DNA of 64,000 nucleotides from an uncultured Ignavibacteria bacterium (lineage in GTDB: Bacteria; Bacteroidota; Ignavibacteria; SZUA-365): assembly GCA_913061095.1 (NCBI GenBank), contig CAJXVM010000010.1, forward strand, positions 62,001 through 126,000, written 5' to 3'. Below the pieces are notes generated by a model, which worked only from the letters and a program-made list of their open reading frames with translations, was not told the origin of the DNA and made no database searches. A program made the position numbers and the translations under genes. Each line of letters starts with the position of its first letter. Positions within the stretch are counted from its first letter, which is position 1. Positions 51,339 through 59,716 of the stretch are shown here, in pieces.

Positions 51339-52662
51339 GAGAATCTTCTCACTGCTCATTGTTCTTGTTTTCCTCCGCCCGGGGGCACAGCTGTCCGCAA
51401 CGCAGATCCTGCAATCGGACAGTCTGAAGTTCGCCGAATTTTCATCGGCACTCGGTAAGATCTTCTCCGATGAAAAAATTCAGAGCATACTATCAAAACT
51501 GCCGCCGAACTGCAACATTTTCGGATACGACGTCGGGGATTTCTCCGGCGATGACGGCATGGACGTCGTGCTGTCCACCAGGCTTGACGATGCCCGTGAT
51601 CGGACTATCGATGTCCATTTTTTCGTAAATGCCGGGAGTGCCTTTCATCATGCGCAGACCCTGCAGCGCAGATTCGTGCTCGAACCGATCGAGGTTGGTT
51701 TTACCATCGAACGGGGCGCGGCATTCGTCACGGAAAAGACGGCCGAGTTCGGATGGCGCATCACGGGATACGCTGTCAGGGATGGAATTTTTCGTCGTGT
51801 CTCTCAATGGACAACTGACCGGATGCGTTACCGTGGCCGGCAGACAGCCGTGGGCTTCGAGCGTTCGTACGATCTGCAGAACAACATGGCGGAAGAACAT
51901 TATTTCGGAACGAACAGCAACCGTAGTTTTCTGCGGCAGACATTCTACGATCTTCCGCTGTTCCGGGAGAATGATGACATCCCCGCAGCGATTACGCGGC
52001 AGATTGGCGATAGCACCGCCCTGATGGTCGTTCGAGGCGGGAGCAGCTGGCATGGTCCGGAAGACTGCAGCATCCTCTGCAGCGGCGTCTATGACTCCTC
52101 TTCGGTGGAGCTGCATCTTACAATCCGTGATGATCGGCTGCTCTACGAGGGAGTGCTCGATTCAAGTGACTATGCCGCTCTTTCATTTGATTTCAGCAGG
52201 AAAACGCGCCTCCGGCCCGGGGGTGCCGCCCAGCAATGGTCACCGAACACGAGGCTCGATATCCTTCTTGTGATGGGAGACGGAGAGAGGCGAACTCCGG
52301 TGGTGGAACTGCGCGGCAGCAAGCTTTCATCCGCCCACGGTCATGAAGTCCGGGTGTCAATGCGTGAGGATTCCACGCAGTTCCACCTCTATCATTTCAC
52401 CGTGCGCCTCCCGCGCAGTCTATTTGAATCCGACGGCAAACCCGTCCCTGCGGGATTTGTCTGCTGGTATCACGATGTCGACTATCCGGCGAACCTGTCG
52501 TGGGTATCGATGGCTGCCACATCGCGCGCATTTGAACCGGACGCACCGGAAACCTGGGGACGTCTTCATTTCGTCCGTGACGCGCGCGAGCGTTATGAGT
52601 GGGAAAACCTGCATCTGCGGGCAATGACACGGCACCTCCGGCGGGCGGGCGTTCTGCCCTGA
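51337..52662 (+). CDS. Unknown secreted protein with a CBM9-like C-terminal domain
   Basis: 441 residues. A signal peptide (~1-22) is followed by a region with 'VGDFSGDDGMDVVLSTR', similar to FG-GAP-like repeats, up to ~200, and a C-terminal beta-sandwich (~250-430). The latter shows the layout of CBM9-like domains: strands with 'VELHLTIRDDRLLYEGVLD', 'RLDILLVMGDGE', a proline-flanked turn and a final 'DAPETWGRLHFV'. CBM9-like domains bind sugars in glycanases and occur also alone. No catalytic domain is seen. It diverges from PBP4; start ATG at 51337 lacks a Shine-Dalgarno and is chosen for the signal peptide. Function unknown. Confidence 0.72.
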   Translation: MRIFSLLIVLVFLRPGAQLSATQILQSDSLKFAEFSSALGKIFSDEKIQSILSKLPPNCNIFGYDVGDFSGDDGMDVVLSTRLDDARDRTIDVHFFVNAGSAFHHAQTLQRRFVLEPIEVGFTIERGAAFVTEKTAEFGWRITGYAVRDGIFRRVSQWTTDRMRYRGRQTAVGFERSYDLQNNMAEEHYFGTNSNRSFLRQTFYDLPLFRENDDIPAAITRQIGDSTALMVVRGGSSWHGPEDCSILCSGVYDSSSVELHLTIRDDRLLYEGVLDSSDYAALSFDFSRKTRLRPGGAAQQWSPNTRLDILLVMGDGERRTPVVELRGSKLSSAHGHEVRVSMREDSTQFHLYHFTVRLPRSLFESDGKPVPAGFVCWYHDVDYPANLSWVSMAATSRAFEPDAPETWGRLHFVRDARERYEWENLHLRAMTRHLRRAGVLP

Positions 52663-52668
52663 GGCAGG

Positions 52669-52700
52669 TTTGTTTCAACCTCGCAAAACAAGTAAGTTGA
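52669..52700 (+). promoter_or_regulatory. Bacteroidetes-type promoter upstream of secA
   Basis: TTTG (52669-52672), 20 bases, TAAGTTGA (52693-52700), 30 bases before the ATG. Confidence 0.5.
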
Positions 52701-52730
52701 AATTTTGCGAATGTTCATGGAAGAGGTACC

Positions 52731-55700
52731 ATGCTGAATTTTATATCTCGAGTCTTCGGCGGAAGCAAGCATGAGCGTGATCTCAAGGATCTGTATCCGA
52801 TCGTCGAGGAGATCAACGAATACTATGAATCATTCCAGTCGTTGACGGATGACGAACTGCGCGCGAAAACCGACGGTTTCCGTGCGCAGATTGCGGAAGC
52901 GACAGGGGAGATCGAAAAGGAAATAGAATCAATTTCGGCGAAGCTGCGGGAGGATCAAGAGGATATCGACCGTGAAGCTCTCCATGAGAAGCAGAAGGAA
53001 CTCAGGGAGGATCTCAAGGATACCATCGAAGATGTGCTTGATGAGATCCTTCCGGAAGCGTTCGCCGTTGTCAAGGATACCTGCCGGCGCCTGATGGGAC
53101 ACGAGTACGTCGTCGTCGACAACAAGATGACGTGGAACATGATCCCATTCGACGTGCAGCTAATCGGCGGCATCACTCTGCATCAGGGGAAAATCGCCGA
53201 GATGGCGACCGGTGAGGGAAAGACGCTCGTCGCGACTCTGCCGATGTTCCTGAACGCACTGCCCGGCAAGGGAGTGCATCTCGTTACGGTCAACGACTAC
53301 CTTGCCCGCCGCGACAGTGAGTGGATGGCTCCCGTGTTCGAATTCCACGGGATCAGGGTCGGCTGCATTCAGAATGACATGGGACCGCAGCAGCGCCGTG
53401 AAATTTATAACATGGACATTACCTACGGCACGAACAACGAATTCGGCTTCGATTATCTGCGCGATAATATGGTGATCGACTCCAATGAAATGGTGCAGCG
53501 TCCGCACAATTACGCGATCGTCGACGAGGTGGATTCCGTCCTCATCGATGAAGCTCGCACACCGCTGATCATCAGCGGTCCCGTCGGTGACACTGATCAC
53601 AAGTTCGACGAAATGAAACCGCGCGTGGAGCGGCTGGTCAATGCCCAGACCGCCTATGTCGCCAAGATTCTCGCTGAAGCGGAACGTCTCCTCAAAGAGG
53701 ATAAACGGGAAGAGGCGGGCGTCCTGATCTACCGCGCCCAGCGGGGACTGCCGAAAAACAAGCGGCTGCTGAAAATCCTCAGCGATCCGGAAAACGAAAC
53801 GCTGATGCAACGCACGGAAAACACCTATCGCGCGGACAATGCCCGTCGCATGCCGGAAATCATCGATGAATTGTACTTCGCCATCGATGAGAAAACCTAC
53901 ATCGTCGACCTGACCGACAAGGGCCGCGAATTCCTCGCCCCTTCAAAAGACGAGTCGGATTTCTTCGTCCTGCCCGATATCGCCGCGGAACTGAGTGCCC
54001 TCGAGAATCAGGGACTCGATAGCAAAGATCTTCAGCGGGAGAAAGACAGGATCCAGCAGATCTATGCCGAGCGCAGTGACCGTATCCACACCGTGCATCA
54101 GCTCCTGAAGGCATACTGCCTCTACGAAAAGGACGTCGAGTACGTGGTGCAGGAAGGCAAGGTCATGATCGTTGATACGTTCACCGGGCGCATCCTGCCG
54201 GGACGCCGATACTCGGAAGGGCTGCACCAGGCGATCGAAAGCAAGGAAAATGTCAAGGTGGAGGGCGACACGCAGACGCTCGCCACGATCACCCTGCAGA
54301 ACTACTTCCGTCTCTACAACAAGCTTGCCGGCATGACCGGCACCGCGGAAACGGAAGCAGGCGAGTTTTATGAAATCTACAAACTCGATGTCGTTGTCAT
54401 CCCGACGAACAAACCGATCGTTCGAGACGACCAGGAAGATCACATCTATAAGACCAAACGCGAGAAGTACAACGCGGTCATCGATTATATCGAGGAGGCA
54501 CGGGAGAACCGGCAGCCGACCCTGGTCGGCACAACCAGTGTTGAGGTCTCGGAGACGCTTTCGCGCATGCTCAAACGCCGGGGTGTTCCGCACAATGTTC
54601 TGAATGCGAAACACCATCGCCGTGAGGCGGAAATCGTCGCCAATGCCGGACTTCCGGGAGCTGTGACCATCGCAACAAATATGGCGGGACGCGGCACGGA
54701 CATCAAGCTTGGACCGGGGGTAAAGGATGCCGGGGGACTTGTCATCATCGGCACGGAGCGTCACGAAGCACGGCGCATCGACAGACAGCTGCGCGGCCGA
54801 GCGGGGCGTCAGGGCGATCCGGGTGTTTCACGATTCTACCTGTCGCTCGAAGATGACCTGATGCGGCTGTTCAAGTCCGACCGCATTGCCAGCATCATGA
54901 CACGGCTTGGCGTCGAGGAAGGTGAGGTGATCAAGCATCAGATGATCACTAAGTCCGTGGAACGTGCGCAGAAGAAAGTCGAGGAGAATAATTTCGGCAT
55001 TCGCAAGCGTCTCCTCGAATATGACGACGTCATGAACCAGCAGCGAACCGTCATTTACTCGCGTCGCCGTCAGGCACTCATCGGCGAGAATCTCCGCGAC
55101 GAAGTGTATGACATGCTCGACCAGTACGTCGAAGAGCTCGCCGAGCAGTACTGGGACGAAGGCAATATGGAAGGTCTTCGTGAGGAAGTGCGCCGCAACC
55201 TTGTCATCGATCTTGATCTGGACAAGGAACGTCTCAGCGTCTCCGGCGCCCCGGAGCTGAAAGAGCAGATCGTGAAAGCGGCCGTCGATTTCCTCAGGCG
55301 AAAGGAGGAGGATCTCGGGGCGGATCTCATGCAGCAGCTGATGCGCATGGCCATGCTCCAGGTCATCGACATGCGCTGGAAGGAACATCTGCGCGAGATG
55401 GACGACCTGAAGGAAGGCATCCATATGCGTGCCTACGGACAGAAGGATCCGCTCATCGAGTACAAGCGCGAAGCGTTCGAACTCTTCGTGCAGATGCTCG
55501 GCATGATCAACCGCGAAGTCCTCGGCATGATATTCCGCCTGTATCCCATGCGAGAGGAAATGCCCGATCAGCCGAAGGGACCAAGCGTAAGTGATCTCGT
55601 CACGACACATCAGTCCTCGGCGGGGATGGGATATCAGGCCGATCGCCAGGCCGCGCCTGGCCATGAAGCGCCGCAGGAAGCCACGGGCGGCAAGCGCCAG

Positions 55701-55790
55701 CCGATCCGCGTCGAGAAAAAACCTGGAAGAAATGATCCCTGTCCCTGTGGAAGCGGGAAGAAGTACAAGCATTGTCATGGACGAGAGTAG
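52731..55790 (+). CDS. secA: Preprotein translocase ATPase SecA
   Basis: Drives Sec-dependent export at SecYEG. The 1019-residue protein has Walker A MATGEGKT (~158-165), 'DYLARRD', 'YGTNNEFGFDYLRDNM', 'DEVDSVLIDEARTPLIISGP', 'TNMAGRGTDIKLG', 'GRAGRQGDPG' and a C-terminal zinc-binding 'NDPCPCGSGKKYKHCHG'. It is ~120 residues longer than E. coli SecA. Two insertions explain this: an acidic helical one after the first ~50 residues (~55-100), and one near ~275-330 before 'YFAIDEKTYIVDLTDKG'. Such insertions are usual in Bacteroidetes SecA. It would export the many signal-peptide proteins in this window. Confidence 0.97.
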   Translation: MLNFISRVFGGSKHERDLKDLYPIVEEINEYYESFQSLTDDELRAKTDGFRAQIAEATGEIEKEIESISAKLREDQEDIDREALHEKQKELREDLKDTIEDVLDEILPEAFAVVKDTCRRLMGHEYVVVDNKMTWNMIPFDVQLIGGITLHQGKIAEMATGEGKTLVATLPMFLNALPGKGVHLVTVNDYLARRDSEWMAPVFEFHGIRVGCIQNDMGPQQRREIYNMDITYGTNNEFGFDYLRDNMVIDSNEMVQRPHNYAIVDEVDSVLIDEARTPLIISGPVGDTDHKFDEMKPRVERLVNAQTAYVAKILAEAERLLKEDKREEAGVLIYRAQRGLPKNKRLLKILSDPENETLMQRTENTYRADNARRMPEIIDELYFAIDEKTYIVDLTDKGREFLAPSKDESDFFVLPDIAAELSALENQGLDSKDLQREKDRIQQIYAERSDRIHTVHQLLKAYCLYEKDVEYVVQEGKVMIVDTFTGRILPGRRYSEGLHQAIESKENVKVEGDTQTLATITLQNYFRLYNKLAGMTGTAETEAGEFYEIYKLDVVVIPTNKPIVRDDQEDHIYKTKREKYNAVIDYIEEARENRQPTLVGTTSVEVSETLSRMLKRRGVPHNVLNAKHHRREAEIVANAGLPGAVTIATNMAGRGTDIKLGPGVKDAGGLVIIGTERHEARRIDRQLRGRAGRQGDPGVSRFYLSLEDDLMRLFKSDRIASIMTRLGVEEGEVIKHQMITKSVERAQKKVEENNFGIRKRLLEYDDVMNQQRTVIYSRRRQALIGENLRDEVYDMLDQYVEELAEQYWDEGNMEGLREEVRRNLVIDLDLDKERLSVSGAPELKEQIVKAAVDFLRRKEEDLGADLMQQLMRMAMLQVIDMRWKEHLREMDDLKEGIHMRAYGQKDPLIEYKREAFELFVQMLGMINREVLGMIFRLYPMREEMPDQPKGPSVSDLVTTHQSSAGMGYQADRQAAPGHEAPQEATGGKRQPIRVEKKPGRNDPCPCGSGKKYKHCHGRE

Positions 55791-55808
55791 GCGGACAACA
55801 GCGATCAC

Positions 55809-56561
55809 GTGAACGACCACCCGCAACATGAAGGCTCTCGCAGGAAGGCCGGTCTGACCTGTCCTTCCTGCGGCGCGGAGAACAGTGTGCTCGATCTCCG
55901 CTGCCATGCATGCGGTGCGTTCATTCGTGATCGTGTCCCCACGCTGAACCTGTTCTCCGCGCTCTGGGGCATATTCGAATCGCCGTCCAGGGCGTTTCTT
56001 CGCATCGCGCGCAGTGAGCAGAAGAACTATGTCCACCTGCTCTTTGCACTCCAGGGACCGCTGCTGCTGGCAATCGTGCTGTCGGCGGCGCGTGCCGGTG
56101 ATCTCGGCTACCCCTTCGGCATATTGCTGCTTCTCATCGGAGCTGCCGGACCACTGCTGGGACTGATGCTGCTTCCGCTCGGCGTACTGCTGACACGCTT
56201 CATATTGCGCCGAACAGTGCAGGCAGGACTGCGTTACCGCGACGTTGCCGCTTTTATCGCGTACGGCCTGTCGCCGTTGATGTGGGCATCCGTGATTGTG
56301 CTTCCGCTGCAGCTCGGATTGTTTGGACTGACGCTGTTCTCCACGAATCCGCCCGGCTGGCAGGTGCAGCCGCTCCCGTTCTGGATGCTCACTTCCCTCG
56401 ATGGCATCGCCATCGCGTGGAGCGGCCTGCTGCTGCCGCGCTCCCTCGCCGTCTACAACGTGCCGTTCGGGCGAAGCATGCTGCTTTACCTGCCGTTCTG
56501 GGGGTACCTGATCGGTTGTACATCAGGGTTCGCCCTGTTGCTGCCGGCCATACGGTTTTGA
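55809..56561 (+). CDS. Yip1-like membrane protein with N-terminal zinc ribbon
   Basis: 250 residues. Residues ~15-40 form a zinc ribbon ('CPSCGAENSVLDLRCHACGAF', two CxxC pairs), then 'SALWGIFESPSRAFLRIARSEQKNYV' is typical of bacterial Yip1-domain proteins, followed by about five membrane helices (~75-245). Role unknown; Yip1-domain proteins often occur near envelope genes in Bacteroidetes. Start is a GTG at 55809, 18 bases after secA, so it may be read with secA. ORFs on the other strand here are shadows. Confidence 0.75.
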   Translation: MNDHPQHEGSRRKAGLTCPSCGAENSVLDLRCHACGAFIRDRVPTLNLFSALWGIFESPSRAFLRIARSEQKNYVHLLFALQGPLLLAIVLSAARAGDLGYPFGILLLLIGAAGPLLGLMLLPLGVLLTRFILRRTVQAGLRYRDVAAFIAYGLSPLMWASVIVLPLQLGLFGLTLFSTNPPGWQVQPLPFWMLTSLDGIAIAWSGLLLPRSLAVYNVPFGRSMLLYLPFWGYLIGCTSGFALLLPAIRF

Positions 56562-56594
56562 TTTGAACACTGTGACTACTCTATCAGAGAGACC

Positions 56595-57296
56595 ATGACA
56601 TTCGAAGAGACGCTCGCATCCCTGCATGGCGGCCTTATCGTATCCTGCCACGCCGATGAGTTTGAGGACGAACCGCAGTTCAGCGCGTTCAAGTACTTTG
56701 TGCGCTCGGCAATCGCGGGAGGAGCAGTCGGACTTCGGATCGAGGGACCGGAACGCATTCAACGCATCCGTTCGATTACAAAGCTACCAATCATCGGCTT
56801 CGTCCACGGCACATACGAGAACGGTTCGCCGCTTATCACACCCGCGCTGGACGACATATCCAGACTGATTGATGCGGGGGCAGACATCATCGCCATTGAC
56901 AGCACAAAGCGAAAGCGTCCCGGAGATATCGACGGATTCATCTTTTTCGAGCAAGCGCGCAAGCGGTATGACGTTCCGCTCTGGGCTGATGTCGCTGGTT
57001 TTCGAGAAGGCGTGCGCGCCGCTGAAATGGGTGCGGACGTCATAGCGACAACGCTTGCGGGCTACACCCCCACGACGAGCACCGGGGACTATCGCACCCC
57101 GGACTACCCACTCATACGCGAGCTGGCATCATCGCTGACGCATCCGGTAATCGCAGAAGGTCGCATCTGGTCACCGGCTGACGCTGTCCGCTGTCTCTCG
57201 CTCGGAGCCCATGCGGTTGTCGTGGGATCGGCGATCACGCGTCCGCAGATCATCACGCAGATGTTCGTCAGTGAGATCCGGCAGCACCGGGATTGA
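56595..57296 (+). CDS. nanE: Putative N-acetylmannosamine-6-phosphate 2-epimerase
   Basis: TIM-barrel enzyme that turns ManNAc-6-P into GlcNAc-6-P in sialic acid or ManNAc use. The 233-residue protein has the NanE pattern: 'LHGGLIVSCHADEFEDEP', 'GAVGLRIEGPERIQRIR', 'LPIIGFVHGTYENG...ITPALDDI', 'GADIIAIDSTKRKRP' with likely catalytic Lys, 'ADVAGFREGVRAAEMGADVIATTLAGYT' and 'PVIAEGRIWSPADA'. No nanA, nanK or sialic-acid transporter is in the window, so a substrate cannot be confirmed. A short hairpin (57309-57334) follows but has no T run. Confidence 0.9.
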   Translation: MTFEETLASLHGGLIVSCHADEFEDEPQFSAFKYFVRSAIAGGAVGLRIEGPERIQRIRSITKLPIIGFVHGTYENGSPLITPALDDISRLIDAGADIIAIDSTKRKRPGDIDGFIFFEQARKRYDVPLWADVAGFREGVRAAEMGADVIATTLAGYTPTTSTGDYRTPDYPLIRELASSLTHPVIAEGRIWSPADAVRCLSLGAHAVVVGSAITRPQIITQMFVSEIRQHRD

Positions 57297-57343
57297 TGAG
57301 GAGGGGGAAAGGGGAATTCTCACAAAATCCCCTTGAATATTGC

Positions 57344-57374
57344 TTGAGTTTCGCGCATGTGAGGCGTATTTTAG
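57344..57374 (+). promoter_or_regulatory. Bacteroidetes-type promoter upstream of exbB/tolQ
   Basis: TTG (57344-57346), 20 bases, TATTTTAG (57367-57374). The leader would be about 140 bases, with GGAGG just before the exbB ATG and nothing else recognisable. Confidence 0.5.
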
Positions 57375-57517
57375 TGATGATGTGAGTGCTGTGCGCAACG
57401 ACCATATCTTTTTCACATCTCGGGCATCGCTGCCATCAGAACATGCAGCGGGAGTTCAGCTCGACACAACGATTGACACTTTGAACCCTTAATACTCTAT
57501 CATGGAGGCATATTAAC

Positions 57518-58213
57518 ATGCAGCATGTTCTTGGAACCTTCCTACTGCTCCTTCAAGAAGCCGGGGACACTGGCATCGTCAATTTTCTCGTAGAAAAGTT
57601 CAACCAGGGTGGCGGTTTCATGTGGCCGATCCTCGCGAGCCTCGTGCTCGGGTTGGCTTTTGTTATTTTCAAATTCATCTCCCTTGCACGCGCCTCCGTC
57701 AATACCAAGAAGTTCATCGTTGAGGTCAAGAAAGCCCTCGATGATGGTGGCGTCGAAAAAGCCATCGAAGTGTGCTCAAAGAACAGCGGCTCCGTCGCCA
57801 GTGTTTTCCAGGCCGGCCTGATGCGCGCGGATGAGGGCATCGAGGCCGCGGAGAAAGCCGTGATCAGCTATGGCTCGATCGAGATGTCCTTCCTCGAGCG
57901 CGGAATGATCTGGATTTCGACATTCATTTCCATCGCCCCGCTGCTCGGTTTCTCCGGTACGGTTGCCGGTATGATCCAGGCCTTTGACTCCATCGCCGCG
58001 GCCAAGAACATTTCGCCGGAAATCGTCGCAAGCGGTATTTCCGTGGCACTGCTCACGACACTCTTCGGCCTTATCGTGGCCATGATTCTGCAGGTGTTTT
58101 ACAACTATTTCATCTCCCGCATCGACAAGCTTGTTGTTGAAATGGAAGAGAGCTCTATCGAGCTGATCGATTCGCTCGTGCTGCTGGAACGCAACAAGAA
58201 GGCCTCCAGCTAA
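57518..58213 (+). CDS. ExbB/TolQ/MotA-type proton channel protein
   Basis: Inner-membrane proton channel that powers TonB- or Tol-type work at the envelope. The 231-residue protein has three membrane segments (~25-55, ~135-160, ~170-195), with 'GGFMWPILASLVLGLAFVI' and the family's 'GLMRADEGIEAAEKAV' loop and 'IAPLLGFSGTVAGMIQAF' (conserved Pro/Gly and Thr of the channel). It is followed by two ExbD/TolR proteins at 40 and 13 bases. Bacteroidetes commonly have this exbB-exbD-exbD order with TonB separately. No TonB is present; the TonB-like orphan at 10390 is a possible partner. Confidence 0.93.
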   Translation: MQHVLGTFLLLLQEAGDTGIVNFLVEKFNQGGGFMWPILASLVLGLAFVIFKFISLARASVNTKKFIVEVKKALDDGGVEKAIEVCSKNSGSVASVFQAGLMRADEGIEAAEKAVISYGSIEMSFLERGMIWISTFISIAPLLGFSGTVAGMIQAFDSIAAAKNISPEIVASGISVALLTTLFGLIVAMILQVFYNYFISRIDKLVVEMEESSIELIDSLVLLERNKKASS

Positions 58214-58252
58214 TCATCGCTTCTGTCTCAATTTCAACACCAGGAGTTATCC

Positions 58253-58762
58253 ATGTTTCGAAAGAAAAAGCGACCAGGCGCAGAGATCAGCTCGAGCGGG
58301 TTGGCGGATATCGCCTTCCTCATGCTGCTCTTCTTCCTGGTGACCACGACGATCGATGTTGACACCGGCATCGATCTGGTGCTGCCGCCCTGGGTCGAAA
58401 ATGCCGAGCAGGTTGCGATCAAGTCCGAGAATATCGCCAACCTGCTTGTCAATGAGGTAGGAGATGTGCTGCTCGATGAGAAGATCATCGGCGTTCCGCA
58501 GATCAAGGATGAGATGGTCTCGCGCATCAAGGCGAACCCAAAGCTGATCATCTCTTACAAGACCGTGCGTGACACACCGTATAAAATTTACATCGACGTT
58601 ATGGATCAGCTGAAGATGGCCTACGACGATCTCCGCAGCGAATATGCGCGTGAGAAATTCGGCATCCCCCTTGACAAGGCCAGTGAAGAGCAGGTCCAGG
58701 AAATTCGCAGGGCGATCCCTCAGCGCATCTCCCTTGCCGAACCGACTCAGGCAGAAGGGTAG
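58253..58762 (+). CDS. ExbD/TolR family biopolymer transport protein (first copy)
   Basis: Partner of the ExbB channel. The 169-residue protein has a short basic N terminus ('MFRKKKRPGAEISSSGLADI'), one membrane helix (~20-40) with the conserved channel Asp in 'GLADIAFLMLLFFLVTTTID', and a periplasmic domain (~45-169). The end of the protein has a helical extension, 'YAREKFGIPLDKASEEQ', that standard ExbD lacks. AGGAG precedes the ATG. Located between exbB and the second exbD. Confidence 0.92.
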   Translation: MFRKKKRPGAEISSSGLADIAFLMLLFFLVTTTIDVDTGIDLVLPPWVENAEQVAIKSENIANLLVNEVGDVLLDEKIIGVPQIKDEMVSRIKANPKLIISYKTVRDTPYKIYIDVMDQLKMAYDDLRSEYAREKFGIPLDKASEEQVQEIRRAIPQRISLAEPTQAEG

Positions 58763-58774
58763 GAGGTATCGAAT

Positions 58775-59188
58775 ATGAAATTTCAGAAAAAAATATCGAC
58801 AACCAAGCAGGACATTCCGACGTCGTCCCTGCCCGACATCATCTTCATGCTACTGATTTTCTTCATGGTCTCGACCGTGCTGCGTGAAGTCGACGTGCAG
58901 GTGCAGTATACGCTGCCGGAAGCCGTCATGGTGGAAAAAATCGACAACAAGCGTCTGCTCTCGTACATCTGGATCGGCCAGGACGAGCGCATTCAGATCG
59001 ATGACAGCATCATTCCTGTCGGCGCAATCAGCAACATCGCCTATCAGAAGCGCATGAACAATCCCAACGTCATCATGTCTCTCCGCATCGACAAGGGATC
59101 GCGCATGGGTATCGTCAGCGATGTGCAACAGGAACTGCGCCGTGCTGATGCGCTGCGTATCAACTATTCGGCGCTTGTGAAACTCTGA
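58775..59188 (+). CDS. ExbD/TolR family biopolymer transport protein (second copy)
   Basis: 137 residues, with a basic N terminus, one membrane helix (~15-40) with 'SLPDIIFMLLIFFMVSTVLR' (Asp in the helix), and a periplasmic domain. It differs clearly from the first copy, so the two probably form a hetero-oligomer with ExbB. GGAGG precedes the ATG. A terminator at 59208 follows, so the exbB-exbD-exbD unit ends here. Confidence 0.92.
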   Translation: MKFQKKISTTKQDIPTSSLPDIIFMLLIFFMVSTVLREVDVQVQYTLPEAVMVEKIDNKRLLSYIWIGQDERIQIDDSIIPVGAISNIAYQKRMNNPNVIMSLRIDKGSRMGIVSDVQQELRRADALRINYSALVKL

Positions 59189-59207
59189 ACCGATCGACTT
59201 ATTCGGG

Positions 59208-59242
59208 AAAAGGCAAGCGTCCCTGCGATGTTTGCCTTTTTT
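59208..59242 (+). terminator. Rho-independent terminator after exbB-exbD-exbD
   Basis: AAAAGGCAA (59208-59216) pairs with TTGCCTTTT (59232-59240), a 9-bp stem with a 15-base loop and a T run to 59242. It lies upstream of the yqeY-like ATG. Confidence 0.75.
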
Positions 59243-59263
59243 CGTTTCACAGAGAGGTACCTC

Positions 59264-59716
59264 ATGAATTTCAGTGAACGCATCACGCAGGATTTGAAAA
59301 CGGCGATGAAGCAGGGCGACCGACAGCGCCTCGAAACGCTTCGCACGCTTCGGGCCGCGATACTCGAATTCGAAAAGGAAAAGGCCGGAAACGTGGTTTC
59401 CGATGAGGATGCCCTGCGCATTCTCACCGCAGCCGCTAAAAAACGCCGGGAGGCCATCGAGCAGTATCGCAACGCAGGGCGCGAAGACCTCGCCGCAGCG
59501 GAAGAAGGTGAACTCGCCGTCATTTCAGAATATCTTCCGACACAGCTGACGGAAGAAGAGGTCGAGACTGCGGTTCGTCAGGCAATCAAAGCGGCGGATG
59601 CAACGGATATGTCGGATATGGGCCGGGTGATGGGACCGCTCATGAAGCAGCTCAAGGGACGCGCGGACGGAGCGCTGGTGCAGTCAATCGTCCGCCGCCT
59701 TCTGGGAGGCAGCTGA
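59264..59716 (+). CDS. GatB/YqeY domain protein
   Basis: YqeY-like protein of 150 residues; the domain also forms the tail of GatB and binds tRNA. It is helical, with 'RITQDLKTAMKQGDRQRLETLRTL', 'AAKKRREAIEQYRNAGREDLAAAEEGELAVISEYLP' region, and 'GRVMGPLMKQLKGRADGALV' near the end. The start is 59264 (MNFSERI); the open frame from 59228 includes the terminator T run. AGAGAGG lies upstream. Its stop is adjacent to the mutS2 GTG start, so the two are likely one transcript. Exact role unknown. Confidence 0.9.
   Translation: MNFSERITQDLKTAMKQGDRQRLETLRTLRAAILEFEKEKAGNVVSDEDALRILTAAAKKRREAIEQYRNAGREDLAAAEEGELAVISEYLPTQLTEEEVETAVRQAIKAADATDMSDMGRVMGPLMKQLKGRADGALVQSIVRRLLGGS

Noticed and set aside
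54828-56036. 402-codon open frame on the minus strand
   Set aside because: Antisense to secA and its neighbour; no family pattern.
57309-57334. Hairpin AAGGGGA/TCCCCTT as a nanE terminator
   Set aside because: Seven-base stem with a 12-base loop and no T run; not enough.
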